From an uncultured Acinetobacter sp. (GTDB lineage: Bacteria; Pseudomonadota; Gammaproteobacteria; Pseudomonadales; Moraxellaceae): a DNA stretch of 12,421 nucleotides. The stretch spans positions 1 to 12,421 of the forward strand of contig CAAGMP010000008.1 in the NCBI GenBank assembly GCA_900771065.1, in the 5' to 3' direction. Under the pieces are notes generated by a model. The model was not told the origin of the DNA, made no database searches, and saw nothing but the letters and a program-made list of their open reading frames with translations. The translations under genes were made by a program, and so were the position numbers. This document shows, piece by piece, positions 1 through 7,618 of this stretch. Within the stretch, counting starts at the first letter, position 1. Each line of letters starts with the position of its first letter.

Positions 1-924
1 AGAAAACAAATGGAATTGTTTCAACCACCTGTTGGAAACAAACGACCTCCACCCCTTATTCGTGCCATTTTAATTTTTACTTGTACTGGTGTGAGTTTTG
101 CTCACGGTTCAAATGATGGACAAAAAGGAATGGGATTAATTATGCTCATTCTAATTGGTATTGTGCCATTGGCTTATTCATTAAATAAAGGTTTAGATAA
201 TCAACATTTACAATCTTTTGAACAACTTGCAGCAAAAACTGCTAGCACGTTATATCCAGACTATAAAAGTATTTCAGATGAAAAAGCTCGCGTAATTATT
301 ACTGAATACGTGCAAACGAAAGAAGTGACACCTGAAGTGATTCCTGCTTTAGCTAGTTTAACCGACCATTTAGGTGATCGTGTTGTTGAATATGGTGAAG
401 TCAGTAAAATTCCTGAACAAGAAGTCGCAGCGATTCGTAATGACATGTATTTAAGCACAACAGCATTTAAACGCTTAGAAAAAGAAGGTGAATTACCTAA
501 ATTCAACGCTGAAGATGCTGCAACAATCAAATCTTACCGTAGTAATTTAGATAGCTTCTTACAATATATTCCAACTTGGGTCAAAGTTGCGGTGGCTTTA
601 GCACTAGGCTTAGGCACAATGGTCGGTTGGAAACGTATTGTTGTCACTGTGGGTGAACGCATTGGTAAAGATCATATGACTTATGGTCAAGGTATGTCAG
701 CTGAATTGGTTGCTATGTCAACCATTGCCGCAGCAGATGGTTTTGGTATGCCTGTTTCAACAACGCATGTCTTAAACTCAGCAGTCGCAGGTACAATGGT
801 TGCCAATAAATCGGGCTTAAACTTTGCAACAGTGAAAACCATTCTTTCAGCGTGGATTTTTACTTTACCTGCAACCATTTGTTTATCAGGTGGATTGTTC
901 TGGTTGTTCTTAAAAATATTTTAA
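1..924 (+). CDS. PiT-family inorganic phosphate transporter, 5' end outside the window
   Basis: This is the C-terminal 307 residues of an inner-membrane phosphate permease of the PiT family, which imports phosphate (often as a metal-phosphate complex) using the proton gradient. The frame is already open at base 1, so the ATG at base 10 is internal and not the start. E. coli PitA has 499 residues, so roughly the first 190 appear to be missing. Counting from that internal ATG, the PiT signature FAHGSNDGQKGMG lies near residues 30-42 in the first hydrophobic stretch. It is followed by a hydrophilic central segment (about 60-185), typical of bacterial PitA-like proteins, then hydrophobic segments with GMPVSTTH and NSAVAGT of the second family repeat. 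The stop at 922-924 runs straight into a hairpin terminator. Family assignment is firm; whether it is PitA-like or PitB-like is not decided. Confidence 0.93.
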   Translation, partial: RKQMELFQPPVGNKRPPPLIRAILIFTCTGVSFAHGSNDGQKGMGLIMLILIGIVPLAYSLNKGLDNQHLQSFEQLAAKTASTLYPDYKSISDEKARVIITEYVQTKEVTPEVIPALASLTDHLGDRVVEYGEVSKIPEQEVAAIRNDMYLSTTAFKRLEKEGELPKFNAEDAATIKSYRSNLDSFLQYIPTWVKVAVALALGLGTMVGWKRIVVTVGERIGKDHMTYGQGMSAELVAMSTIAAADGFGMPVSTTHVLNSAVAGTMVANKSGLNFATVKTILSAWIFTLPATICLSGGLFWLFLKIF

Positions 925-927
925 TAA

Positions 928-953
928 AAAAAAGCGCTTTCTAGCGCTTTTTT
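928..953. terminator. Bidirectional intrinsic terminator between convergent genes
   Basis: There is a perfect 10-bp inverted repeat, AAAAAAGCGC and GCGCTTTTTT, with a 6-base loop TTTCTA. The GC core is GCGC, and the T-run follows on the plus strand and the A-run mirrors it on the minus strand, so it can end transcription from both sides. It begins 4 bases after the phosphate transporter stop. Its loop contains the TAG stop of the minus-strand gene, so one arm also encodes the last Lys-Lys-Arg of that protein. Confidence 0.88.
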
Positions 954-2467
954 AATTTGTTCTTTGCAAAACCATATAATGCCGCAAATGGCAGTGCTGT
1001 TCGAGCCAAATACGGCACTCGCCATAATCCACCATGATTTGCACCATGCATAATCAATTCTAATGGATTTTTCAAAACACTTTGAGGATTTGCCACCGAA
1101 TCTTCAGAACGTAAATCATAAATCCATAATGCAGCCATTAACGCATTGGTGGTTTCAGGTGAAAAAGCTTCTACATCAAATAAATCTGCACCATCAAATG
1201 CCGCTTTCAATAATGGATTTTTAATCACTGAATGCGTGGTTGTTGATGGTGCAATGTTAATACTGACACGCTGCCCTGCTTGATGCGCCACAATTGCACG
1301 CCATTGTTGTAAACGTTTCGCTAACGCATAATTTGGACCTTGTTCTAATACCAAACCATCTGCGATGCCATAATGTTCATTTTCACCTTGAACAAATTGT
1401 TGCATATTTTGTGCAAAGAATTTTTTTGCAGATAAAAAAGAAACCGCTTTGGTTATTTTTTCTTGTAACAATGGACGTTGTACATATTTCTCCATGACGG
1501 CTTCAACTACAGCCCTCGGCACAGCATAAACATCTGTTGGCGTACACATAAACATTAATGTTGTATTGGCTTTTTTTGCACTGACATACTGCATAATGTA
1601 GTCCATTGCTAAAGCAACACGCACATGTTTTTCACCATCTAAATAAGCAATTGCTGCTAAATCTAAATTTTCTGGACGTTGCATTAACCAATCGGCAATT
1701 TCAGGCGTTTGCGTCAATAAATTTGCACCTAATTGGGTTTTTAATGTTTCAATTGATGCATTTTCTTCAATTTCAACCGCACAAGGCGCATACAATTTGG
1801 CATTACCTTGTTGCACGGTCGATAAGATTTTTTGCCACACATGTTCATTAGGTAAATCAATTGCAACAATATTGGCTTTCCATTTTGCTAACCATGTTAA
1901 AGGACCTGCTTCCGAAGCAGCACCAAATAACACCATTGTACGGTCAGACAAATCTAACCATTCAGGATGAGCGATGACTTGTTTTAAAGCATCAGCATGA
2001 CTAGGTTCAATAATGCCACGCTGTTGCCAATCATTGAGTTGTTGAATTAAATCATCACCTTGTAGTTTTTTTCCTTGATACGGCACATACCATTGTGGTG
2101 CTTGATCGAGATTTTCGCCTTGAAAACAAACCGTTTTCAATTCAACTGTACGGGGTAATGCCATGATTTCATGAAAAGCATGTTTTTCATGACCACGATA
2201 AAAATCAAAAGATTGATGTGCTTTATTTAAACCTAGTTTGGCAATTTGGACAGCATTTTGTTTAGATTGCAGCCCAAAATAAACCAATTCTTTAAAATAT
2301 TTCGGATAATTTCTACGCCAATTTGGTTCTTGTTGAATTTGTTGACTTAATTCAGAGTCTAAATCGTGCAACGCAGCTGCTAAAATATTTTTTGCAACTC
2401 GCGTCGTACTGGATTTATTGGTTTTTGGATTTTTAGGAAATTGTAAACCATCTTGAAACGTATTCAT
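941..2467 (-). CDS. Unrecognised conserved-type protein with a Rossmann-like nucleotide-binding segment
   Basis: I do not recognise this ~508-residue protein. It has no signal peptide and is mostly soluble in character. Around residues 178-190 a hydrophobic strand leads into a glycine-rich turn (LFGAASEAGPL), followed by a second strand ending in an acidic residue (IVAID, about 200-204). This is the layout of an NAD(P)-binding or SDR-like Rossmann fold, but no catalytic YxxxK is obvious. The C-terminus has a short hydrophobic piece (ARTALPFAALYGF) and a basic tail. The open frame extends six codons upstream to a TTG at 2485, but the ATG at 2467 is preferred because GAAGAGA lies 9 bases before it, inside the longer version. 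The gene is convergent with the phosphate transporter and divergent from the CobW-type gene, so it is probably monocistronic. Its function is unknown. Confidence 0.85.
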   Translation of the reverse strand: MNTFQDGLQFPKNPKTNKSSTTRVAKNILAAALHDLDSELSQQIQQEPNWRRNYPKYFKELVYFGLQSKQNAVQIAKLGLNKAHQSFDFYRGHEKHAFHEIMALPRTVELKTVCFQGENLDQAPQWYVPYQGKKLQGDDLIQQLNDWQQRGIIEPSHADALKQVIAHPEWLDLSDRTMVLFGAASEAGPLTWLAKWKANIVAIDLPNEHVWQKILSTVQQGNAKLYAPCAVEIEENASIETLKTQLGANLLTQTPEIADWLMQRPENLDLAAIAYLDGEKHVRVALAMDYIMQYVSAKKANTTLMFMCTPTDVYAVPRAVVEAVMEKYVQRPLLQEKITKAVSFLSAKKFFAQNMQQFVQGENEHYGIADGLVLEQGPNYALAKRLQQWRAIVAHQAGQRVSINIAPSTTTHSVIKNPLLKAAFDGADLFDVEAFSPETTNALMAALWIYDLRSEDSVANPQSVLKNPLELIMHGANHGGLWRVPYLARTALPFAALYGFAKNKLKKR

Positions 2468-2610
2468 TGCAAAAAATCTCTTCAAAGTTTTGCCAAATTA
2501 TTGGCAATTTCTATTCAAATTGTTTCAAATTATAATTTTATCATAATTGAGATACTGAGCCGATTTAAAAATTGTTAGCATAACGCATCTTCATTTTTCC
2601 TTATTTTTCA
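2468..2610. promoter_or_regulatory. Divergent AT-rich intergenic region with a perfect palindrome
   Basis: This spacer must hold the promoters of both divergent genes. At 2490-2507 it has a perfect palindrome TTGCCAA-ATTA-TTGGCAA, 22 bases upstream of the minus-strand ATG. It could be a repressor site or, in RNA, a hairpin in the 5' leader. At 2514-2531 TTCAAATT occurs twice with a 10-base period. A TATAAT sequence is present on both strands around 2529-2536 within the symmetric AATTATAATT, but neither has a convincing -35 at 16-18 bases. No clear Zur-type box was recognised, although COG0523 genes are often Zur-controlled. Confidence 0.45.
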
Positions 2611-3606
2611 ATGCAAATACTTTCTCAATCTCATGTTATTCCAACCCATATTATTTCTGGTTTTTTAGGTGCAGGTAAAACCACTTTATTAAAATCATTA
2701 TTAAATCAAAAACCTAAGCATGAAAAATGGGCAGTTTTAATGAATGAATTTGGTCAAATTGGCGTAGATCAAGAATTTATTCAAAAAAATGAAAATATTG
2801 ATGTACAAGAGTTATTAGGCGGTTGTTTGTGTTGTACTACGCAACTGCCCATGCAAATTGCATTAGCAAAAATTTTAAGTCAAATTAAACCCGATCGTTT
2901 ATTTATTGAACCTACGGGATTAGGACATCCTGCACAATTAGTTGAACAACTGAGCGAACCGCATTGGCAAACGCATTTGAGTTTACGTCAAGTGATTACT
3001 GTCATTGATGGCTCTAAACTCAATCAAGCGTTGTGGTCAAAGCATCAAATTTATGCAGATCAACTGCAAGCAGCACAAATTATTGTGATTTCACATCAAG
3101 ACTTAATGCAAGCAGAAGATGAAATTGCTTTACAACAATTACAAGAAAAATATCAGAATTATGGTCAAATTTGGCTTAAAACGACACAAGGTCAACTCGA
3201 TTTAGCCCAAATTGATCGCGTTTATATTATGCCAAAACAAAAAAAACAATTATTGTTGAGTGTACAACAAACACAAAAACCAACAGAAAATGACGTTATT
3301 ATTAAAACATTACCTTATCATTATGTTGATTTTTCACAAGATTATTATGTTGCAGGATGGAAATTACCTCAAAATTGGCAATTTCTTTTTCATGACTTAT
3401 TCGATTTATTATCTGAACAAAAAAACTGGTTGCGTATTAAAGCCATTTTTCATACCGATGAAGGTTGGAAAGCATTTAATTTTAATCCAGAGCAATTTAA
3501 TTACCAAAATTGTGAAGCTTCTATCGACAATCGTATCGAAATTATTTACCAACATGAAACACAATGGCTTGAGTTTGAACAAGCTTTATTGGCGTGTCGC
3601 TATTAA
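2611..3606 (+). CDS. COG0523 / CobW-family P-loop GTPase, putative metal chaperone
   Basis: This 331-residue protein belongs to the COG0523 G3E GTPase group (CobW, YjiA, ZNG1), whose members bind zinc or other metals and use GTP to deliver them to client proteins. The Walker A motif GFLGAGKTT is at residues 17-25, NEFG of switch I at 45-48, the family metal-binding motif GCLCC at 71-75, EPTGLG at 100-105 and VIDG at 131-134. The usual guanine-specificity motif NKxD or (S/T)KxD reads SHQD at 151-154 and lacks the lysine. A CobW C-terminal domain spans about 230-331 (LRIKAIFHTDEGW). No Shine-Dalgarno sequence is visible before the ATG, but the P-loop sits where a start here would place it. It is probably the first gene of a three-gene run with yaeQ and the FKBP gene. 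The metal and client cannot be told from sequence. Confidence 0.9.
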   Translation: MQILSQSHVIPTHIISGFLGAGKTTLLKSLLNQKPKHEKWAVLMNEFGQIGVDQEFIQKNENIDVQELLGGCLCCTTQLPMQIALAKILSQIKPDRLFIEPTGLGHPAQLVEQLSEPHWQTHLSLRQVITVIDGSKLNQALWSKHQIYADQLQAAQIIVISHQDLMQAEDEIALQQLQEKYQNYGQIWLKTTQGQLDLAQIDRVYIMPKQKKQLLLSVQQTQKPTENDVIIKTLPYHYVDFSQDYYVAGWKLPQNWQFLFHDLFDLLSEQKNWLRIKAIFHTDEGWKAFNFNPEQFNYQNCEASIDNRIEIIYQHETQWLEFEQALLACRY

Positions 3607-3643
3607 AGTCGGTATGCTACGCCATCAATTTGAGGATTAACGT

Positions 3644-4174
3644 ATGGCATTAAAAGCGACTATTTATAAAGTCGAACTCAACATTGCAAACATGGACATA
3701 CACCAGTATGGTGATTTTTCTTTGACAATGGCATTGCATCCATCGGAAACATTGGAACGCTTGATGGTGCGTATTTTAGCATTTGCACGTTATGCAAGTG
3801 AATCTTTAGAGTTTACAAAAGATTTATTTGAAACCAATGAACCTGCTTTATGGGAAAAAGATTTAACGGGTCAATTAACACGTTGGATTGAAATTGGTTG
3901 TCCAGATGAAGATAAAATCAAAAAAGCCGCAGCACGTTGTAAACAAGTTGCCATTGTGTGTTATGGCAATAGCGTTGACGAATGGTACAAACGCAATAAT
4001 AAAATCAAAACCTTGAATAATGTCGAAGTTTGGCAACTTTCTATGCAAAGCACAGCAGAAATTCAAAATTTATGTGAACGCACCATGCAACTGCAACTTA
4101 ATATTATGGATGGTGAATGGACATTAATTGGTTCACACGCACAAGCCAATATTGAATGGATTCAGTTACAATAA
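3644..4174 (+). CDS. yaeQ: YaeQ family protein
   Basis: The 176 residues match the usual length and pattern of YaeQ (181 in E. coli). The N-terminus MALKATIYKVELNIANMD, the conserved LAFARYA, and the block WIEIGCPDEDKIKKAAARCKQV near residues 81-102 are family hallmarks. YaeQ has a fold related to PD-(D/E)xK nucleases. E. coli YaeQ was linked genetically to suppression of an rfaH defect, but its biochemical role is not established. GAGG lies 8 bases upstream of the ATG. The gap from the CobW-type gene is 37 bases and the gap to the FKBP gene is 20, so all three are probably co-transcribed. No truncation or odd composition is seen. Confidence 0.92.
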   Translation: MALKATIYKVELNIANMDIHQYGDFSLTMALHPSETLERLMVRILAFARYASESLEFTKDLFETNEPALWEKDLTGQLTRWIEIGCPDEDKIKKAAARCKQVAIVCYGNSVDEWYKRNNKIKTLNNVEVWQLSMQSTAEIQNLCERTMQLQLNIMDGEWTLIGSHAQANIEWIQLQ

Positions 4175-4194
4175 CTTTTTAGGAGAGTTTTAAC

Positions 4195-4533
4195 ATGAGT
4201 AATGAATTAGAAATTATTGATTTAGTTGTTGGTACAGGCAAAGAAGCCGTTAAAGGTGCATTAATTACCACACATTATACAGGTTGGCTAGAAGATGGAA
4301 CTCAATTTGATTCTTCTTTAGATCGTGGTAATTATTTTGAATGTGTAATTGGAACAGGTCGTGTTATTAAAGGCTGGGATCAAGGTATTATGGGCATGAA
4401 AGTCGGCGGCAAACGTAAACTAATTGTTCCTGCGCATTTGGCTTATGGTGAACGTAAAATGGGAAATATTATCCCTGCCAATTCAAATTTAATTTTTGAA
4501 ATTGAATTATATGACGTTAAAACCCGAGATTAA
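4195..4533 (+). CDS. Single-domain FKBP-type peptidyl-prolyl cis-trans isomerase
   Basis: At 112 residues this is a minimal cytoplasmic FKBP that catalyses cis-trans isomerisation of Xaa-Pro bonds during folding. There is no signal peptide or N-terminal dimerisation domain, so it is unlike FkpA or FklB and resembles human FKBP12. By alignment to FKBP12, pocket residues are kept: Tyr28 (Y26), Phe38-Asp39 (F36-D37), Val57-Ile58 (V55-I56), Trp61 (W59), Tyr84 (Y82) and Phe101 (F99). The F46 position is Cys50; other bacterial single-domain FKBPs also vary there. A strong AGGAGAG lies 8 bases before the ATG. It is the last gene of the plus-strand run and is followed directly by a strong terminator. 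Confidence 0.93.
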   Translation: MSNELEIIDLVVGTGKEAVKGALITTHYTGWLEDGTQFDSSLDRGNYFECVIGTGRVIKGWDQGIMGMKVGGKRKLIVPAHLAYGERKMGNIIPANSNLIFEIELYDVKTRD

Positions 4534-4537
4534 GCAA

Positions 4538-4568
4538 AAAAAATAGTGACTTGAAGTCACTATTTTTT
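4538..4568. terminator. Bidirectional intrinsic terminator, 13-bp stem
   Basis: The arms AAAAAATAGTGAC and GTCACTATTTTTT are perfectly complementary with a 5-base loop TTGAA. The stem carries a T-run on the plus strand and the symmetric A-run serves the minus strand. It lies 4 bases after the FKBP stop and 9 bases beyond the stop of the convergent Tim44-like gene, so it can close both transcription units. Confidence 0.92.
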
Positions 4569-4577
4569 AAATAAAAA

Positions 4578-5549
4578 TTAGTTTACTTGCTGAATACCTG
4601 CAACCAACCAATCTTGATCTGAACCAATTGGTTTTACAAAATGCCAAACTTCAGCAAAAGGTTGTGGCAAACTGTTTAAATCTTCGCTGACTGTCCCCGT
4701 AAAGCGAACGCTCACAACATATTGCCCATTTTCAGAAGCGGTTTCAGCAACCATTGCATTTAAATTTGAAAATTCGGCTACGTCTTGATCTTGATTTGCC
4801 ATAATATCGTTATACATAGATTGATATAACTCAGGCGTCAAATAACGTTGAATTTCATTGATATTACTTGCCGTATTCATCGATTGAATATGATTAAAAC
4901 GCTGGCGCGCAATACGCAAAAATGCTGCTGGTTCTGTACCATCTGGTAACTGATTACCACTTGCAAATGTTGCTGCACCTAATGGGGCATTATTCACATT
5001 TTGACCAAAGATATTCGAATTAGCATTGTTTTGTGAAGCTTGTTGTGCAAAAGGTGCTGAATTTGGCGCATACGGATTGCTATTTACTGGCTTTTTTTTT
5101 GCTGACATTTTTCTAAAAACGAAAAATCCGATTGCAGCTAAAAGAATCAACCAAATCCAACCGGGAATACCGCCACTTTGTTCTTCTTGTGCTGCTTGTT
5201 GCTGTGGTTTTGCTTCACTTGCTGCTTGTGGTTTGACTTCACTTGCTACCGTAGCAGGTTTATCATCTGCTAATGCATTCGCAGCGACTGCACCAATTGC
5301 AGCACCTGCAACCCCTGCTGCAACCATACCACCTACGCCAGAACCTGTTTTTTGTTGAGCAGGTGCCATTGGTTGCTGAACTGGCGCAGCTTGATTTGTT
5401 GGTCGTTGATAAGACTGAGTTGGTGTTGCCGAACGGCTCATACCATGACTTTTACCACCACCTGCACGTTTTGCTTCGGCTGCCAAAGGTGCCAACAATA
5501 AAGCTGCAGATAAAACTCCAGCAACCAAACCACGCTGTCGAACTTCCAT
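4578..5549 (-). CDS. Tim44-like domain membrane protein
   Basis: This 323-residue protein starts with a signal-like segment (residues 1-26, ending AEA). A linker rich in Gln, Ala and Pro follows. Next is a glycine-zipper stretch GVGGMVAAGVAGAAIGAVAA (about 71-90), then a charged Lys/Glu/Gln/Ala segment and a clear membrane helix GWIWLILLAAIGFFVF (about 130-145). After a second low-complexity Asn/Ala/Pro/Gln linker, the C-terminal part (about 205-323) has the pattern of bacterial Tim44-like domains, including FLRIARQRFNHIQ, YLTPELYQSM and EVWHFVKP. Such proteins are common in proteobacteria but their role is not settled. AGGAT lies 7 bases upstream of the ATG. It follows radA in the same direction by 86 bases and may have its own promoter. 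Confidence 0.85.
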   Translation of the reverse strand: MEVRQRGLVAGVLSAALLLAPLAAEAKRAGGGKSHGMSRSATPTQSYQRPTNQAAPVQQPMAPAQQKTGSGVGGMVAAGVAGAAIGAVAANALADDKPATVASEVKPQAASEAKPQQQAAQEEQSGGIPGWIWLILLAAIGFFVFRKMSAKKKPVNSNPYAPNSAPFAQQASQNNANSNIFGQNVNNAPLGAATFASGNQLPDGTEPAAFLRIARQRFNHIQSMNTASNINEIQRYLTPELYQSMYNDIMANQDQDVAEFSNLNAMVAETASENGQYVVSVRFTGTVSEDLNSLPQPFAEVWHFVKPIGSDQDWLVAGIQQVN

Positions 5550-5578
5550 GAAAATATCCTATTAAATTGAAAATATTC

Positions 5579-5606
5579 ATTATCATTTATGAAGACATTT
5601 CAACAA
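5579..5606 (-). promoter_or_regulatory. Possible sigma70 promoter of the Tim44-like gene
   Basis: Read on the minus strand, TTGTTG and GATAAT are separated by 16 bases. The -10 matches 5 of 6 consensus bases but the -35 only 3. Transcription would start about 22 bases before the ATG. Two copies of GTTGAAAT (minus strand) occur with an 11-base period at 5597-5615, overlapping the -35, and an 8-bp inverted repeat AGACATTT...AAATGTCT spans 5593-5637. None of these is proven, and the AT-rich background makes chance matches likely. Confidence 0.28.
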
Positions 5607-5635
5607 AATTTCAACGTTTTTTTGAAAAAAAATGT

Positions 5636-7015
5636 CTATTCGGTTAAATTCATCGCTTCTGTTAATGCTTCATGTAAACGTGCCACCGCAATAATTGTGA
5701 CTCCTGCAATCGGTTTTTGTGGTGCATTTGCTCGAGGCAAAATAATATATTTAAAACCATGTTTAATAGCTTCTTTTAAACGTTCTTGACCGTTCGGTAC
5801 AGGACGAATTTCTCCAGATAGTCCCACTTCACCAAAAACAGCCAACTGTTGTGGCAGTGCTTTACTTCGAATACTTGAAGCACAAGCAAGTAAAACGGCT
5901 AAATCTGAACCTGTTTCAGTTATTTTTAATCCACCCACAATATTGACATAGACATCTTGTCCAGAAGTCTGTACACCACCATGACGGTGCATTACTGCTA
6001 ACAGCATATTTAAACGATTTTGTTCTAATCCCAATGCCACACGGCGTGGTTGACCATGTGCATCATCCACTAAGGCTTGTACTTCGACTAAAAGCGGACG
6101 TGTTCCTTCGCGGCTAATCATCACAATTGAACCTGCAATGGCTTCATCATAACGACTTAAAAAAATAGCAGATGGATTGGAAACCTCTCTTAAGCCTTTA
6201 TCTGTCATGCCAAATACGCCCAATTCATTGACCGCACCAAAACGGTTTTTTACTGCACGAATCATGCGATATCTGGAGTCGGATTGCCCTTCAAAATACA
6301 AAACACAATCGACCATATGTTCTAAAACACGCGGACCTGCCAATGCCCCTTCTTTTGTTACATGTCCAACAATAAATAATGCTGTACCACTATTTTTGGC
6401 AAATCGAGTTAAAATTGCTGCCGATTCACGAATTTGTGAAACACCACCCGGCGCAGATTGTAACGTTTCAGTATATAAAGTTTGAATTGAATCTAAAATT
6501 GCAACAGCAGGACGTTGTTGTGCCAAAACCTCACAAATGCGTTCTACACAGGTTTCAGCCATTACTTTTAACTGATCAGTTGGCAATTCTAAACGATGCG
6601 CACGTAAAGCCACTTGTGAAAGTGATTCTTCTCCTGTGACGTATAAAGCAGGACTTTCTTGACGTGCCATATAAGTGGCTGTTTGTAGCAAAATGGTTGA
6701 TTTACCGATACCGGGGTCACCACCAATGAGCACCACTGAACCTGTCACCAAGCCACCACCCAAAACTCGGTCAAATTCGCTAATTCCAGTAACAAGACGT
6801 GTTTCACGTGAAATTTCAACTTGATTTAAGGTGGTAATATTGGCACTTTGTCCTGCATATCCTCCTGTTTTAGGTTGAGCGCGATGAGTCGAAATAGGCG
6901 CGATAACGGCTTCAACTAAACTATTCCATTCGCCACATTCACCACATTGCCCCGCCCATTTTGGATGTTCTGCGCCACATTGTTGACAACGATAAATATT
7001 TTTAGCTTTTGCCAT
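5636..7015 (-). CDS. radA: DNA repair protein RadA (Sms)
   Basis: RadA is a RecA-like, DnaB-related ATPase that promotes branch migration and D-loop extension during homologous recombination. The 459 residues match the family length (460 in E. coli). The N-terminal zinc finger uses Cys10, Cys13, Cys24 and Cys27. Walker A GGDPGIGKST is at 98-107, Walker B AILDSIQ has Asp175, and the RadA-specific KNRFG motif is at 256-260. The C-terminal Lon-protease-like domain (from about 270) contains GSDLAVLLACASS and GEVGLSGEIRPV. The ATG directly follows the TAA of the upstream DUF4112 gene with no base between, which suggests translational coupling. All motifs are intact. Confidence 0.98.
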   Translation of the reverse strand: MAKAKNIYRCQQCGAEHPKWAGQCGECGEWNSLVEAVIAPISTHRAQPKTGGYAGQSANITTLNQVEISRETRLVTGISEFDRVLGGGLVTGSVVLIGGDPGIGKSTILLQTATYMARQESPALYVTGEESLSQVALRAHRLELPTDQLKVMAETCVERICEVLAQQRPAVAILDSIQTLYTETLQSAPGGVSQIRESAAILTRFAKNSGTALFIVGHVTKEGALAGPRVLEHMVDCVLYFEGQSDSRYRMIRAVKNRFGAVNELGVFGMTDKGLREVSNPSAIFLSRYDEAIAGSIVMISREGTRPLLVEVQALVDDAHGQPRRVALGLEQNRLNMLLAVMHRHGGVQTSGQDVYVNIVGGLKITETGSDLAVLLACASSIRSKALPQQLAVFGEVGLSGEIRPVPNGQERLKEAIKHGFKYIILPRANAPQKPIAGVTIIAVARLHEALTEAMNLTE

Positions 7016-7588
7016 TTAAACCCCAAACCAAGTTAAAATCGATTTTATAGAAATAAAAATAAATGCAATCAATACGATTAAAAATAAAATACCCAATAAA
7101 TCAGGTAAATGAATCCAAATCCAAGCGACAATTGGATTACGCCAAAATGCAGAATTTTGCTGTTTTTGCTCTAATTTTTCATGCAAAAATGGATGAATTA
7201 AATGATCTTCGGTTTCTATCTGATATTCTTCGCGAATATGCACATGAACAATTTCAAGAGCCCTTCGACTTGGACGAATAAAAATATCAAATATTGTGCC
7301 TAGAATTGGAATAATACCCAATAATAAATCTAAAATTGCCATTTTAAATACAATATTCAATTTATGCTGTGGCACGCCAATTTGTTTGGCTTTATAAATG
7401 GCATAAAAAGTTAAAATAAAACCTAAAATATCACCCAATAAAGGGAAAGTACTTAAAGCAGCATCAGCACCAACCCCTTGTTTTGTAAATGGAATTCGAA
7501 CTAAAGCATCCATCATATTGGCAAATTTAGCTAAATCTCTTTCTAGGCGAATTACCTGCTCACGAGTTAAGCGTTGCTGCTGTTTCAT
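7016..7588 (-). CDS. DUF4112 family membrane protein
   Basis: The 190 residues fit the DUF4112 family. The core has two hydrophobic repeats, each with a (P)xLGD/T pattern: FPLLGDILGFILTFYAIYKA (about 48-67) and LDLLLGIIPILGTIFDIFIRPSRRALEIV (about 86-114). A single hydrophobic helix lies near the C-terminus (LLGILFLIVLIAFIFISI, about 164-181). The N-terminal 25 residues are charged and likely cytoplasmic. The function of this family is unknown. The gene lies 30 bases downstream of mgtE, and its stop codon abuts the radA start. No strong Shine-Dalgarno is visible before the ATG, so it may rely on coupling to mgtE translation. Confidence 0.85.
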   Translation of the reverse strand: MKQQQRLTREQVIRLERDLAKFANMMDALVRIPFTKQGVGADAALSTFPLLGDILGFILTFYAIYKAKQIGVPQHKLNIVFKMAILDLLLGIIPILGTIFDIFIRPSRRALEIVHVHIREEYQIETEDHLIHPFLHEKLEQKQQNSAFWRNPIVAWIWIHLPDLLGILFLIVLIAFIFISIKSILTWFGV

Positions 7589-7618
7589 TTTGATCTATCA
7601 CATAAACTTTGCAATAGC

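Noticed and set aside
2528..2545. Zur-like operator before the CobW-type gene
   Set aside because: The AT-rich imperfect dyad here does not fit the Zur pattern I know, and similar dyads arise easily in such AT-rich DNA.
3260..3640. 126-codon plus-strand open frame overlapping the CobW-type gene
   Set aside because: It overlaps a gene with clear family motifs in another frame, its translation is compositionally odd (Met/Ile/Lys/Leu rich) and shows no motif.
4342..4347. FKBP pocket residue equivalent to F46 of FKBP12 replaced by Cys
   Set aside because: Other single-domain bacterial FKBPs also differ at this position while remaining isomerases, so it is not evidence of lost activity.
4578..5549. 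Low-complexity Gln/Ala/Pro segments of the Tim44-like gene as a tandem repeat or frameshift
   Set aside because: The frame is continuous, the repeats are irregular, and such linkers are common in this family between signal, membrane helix and domain.
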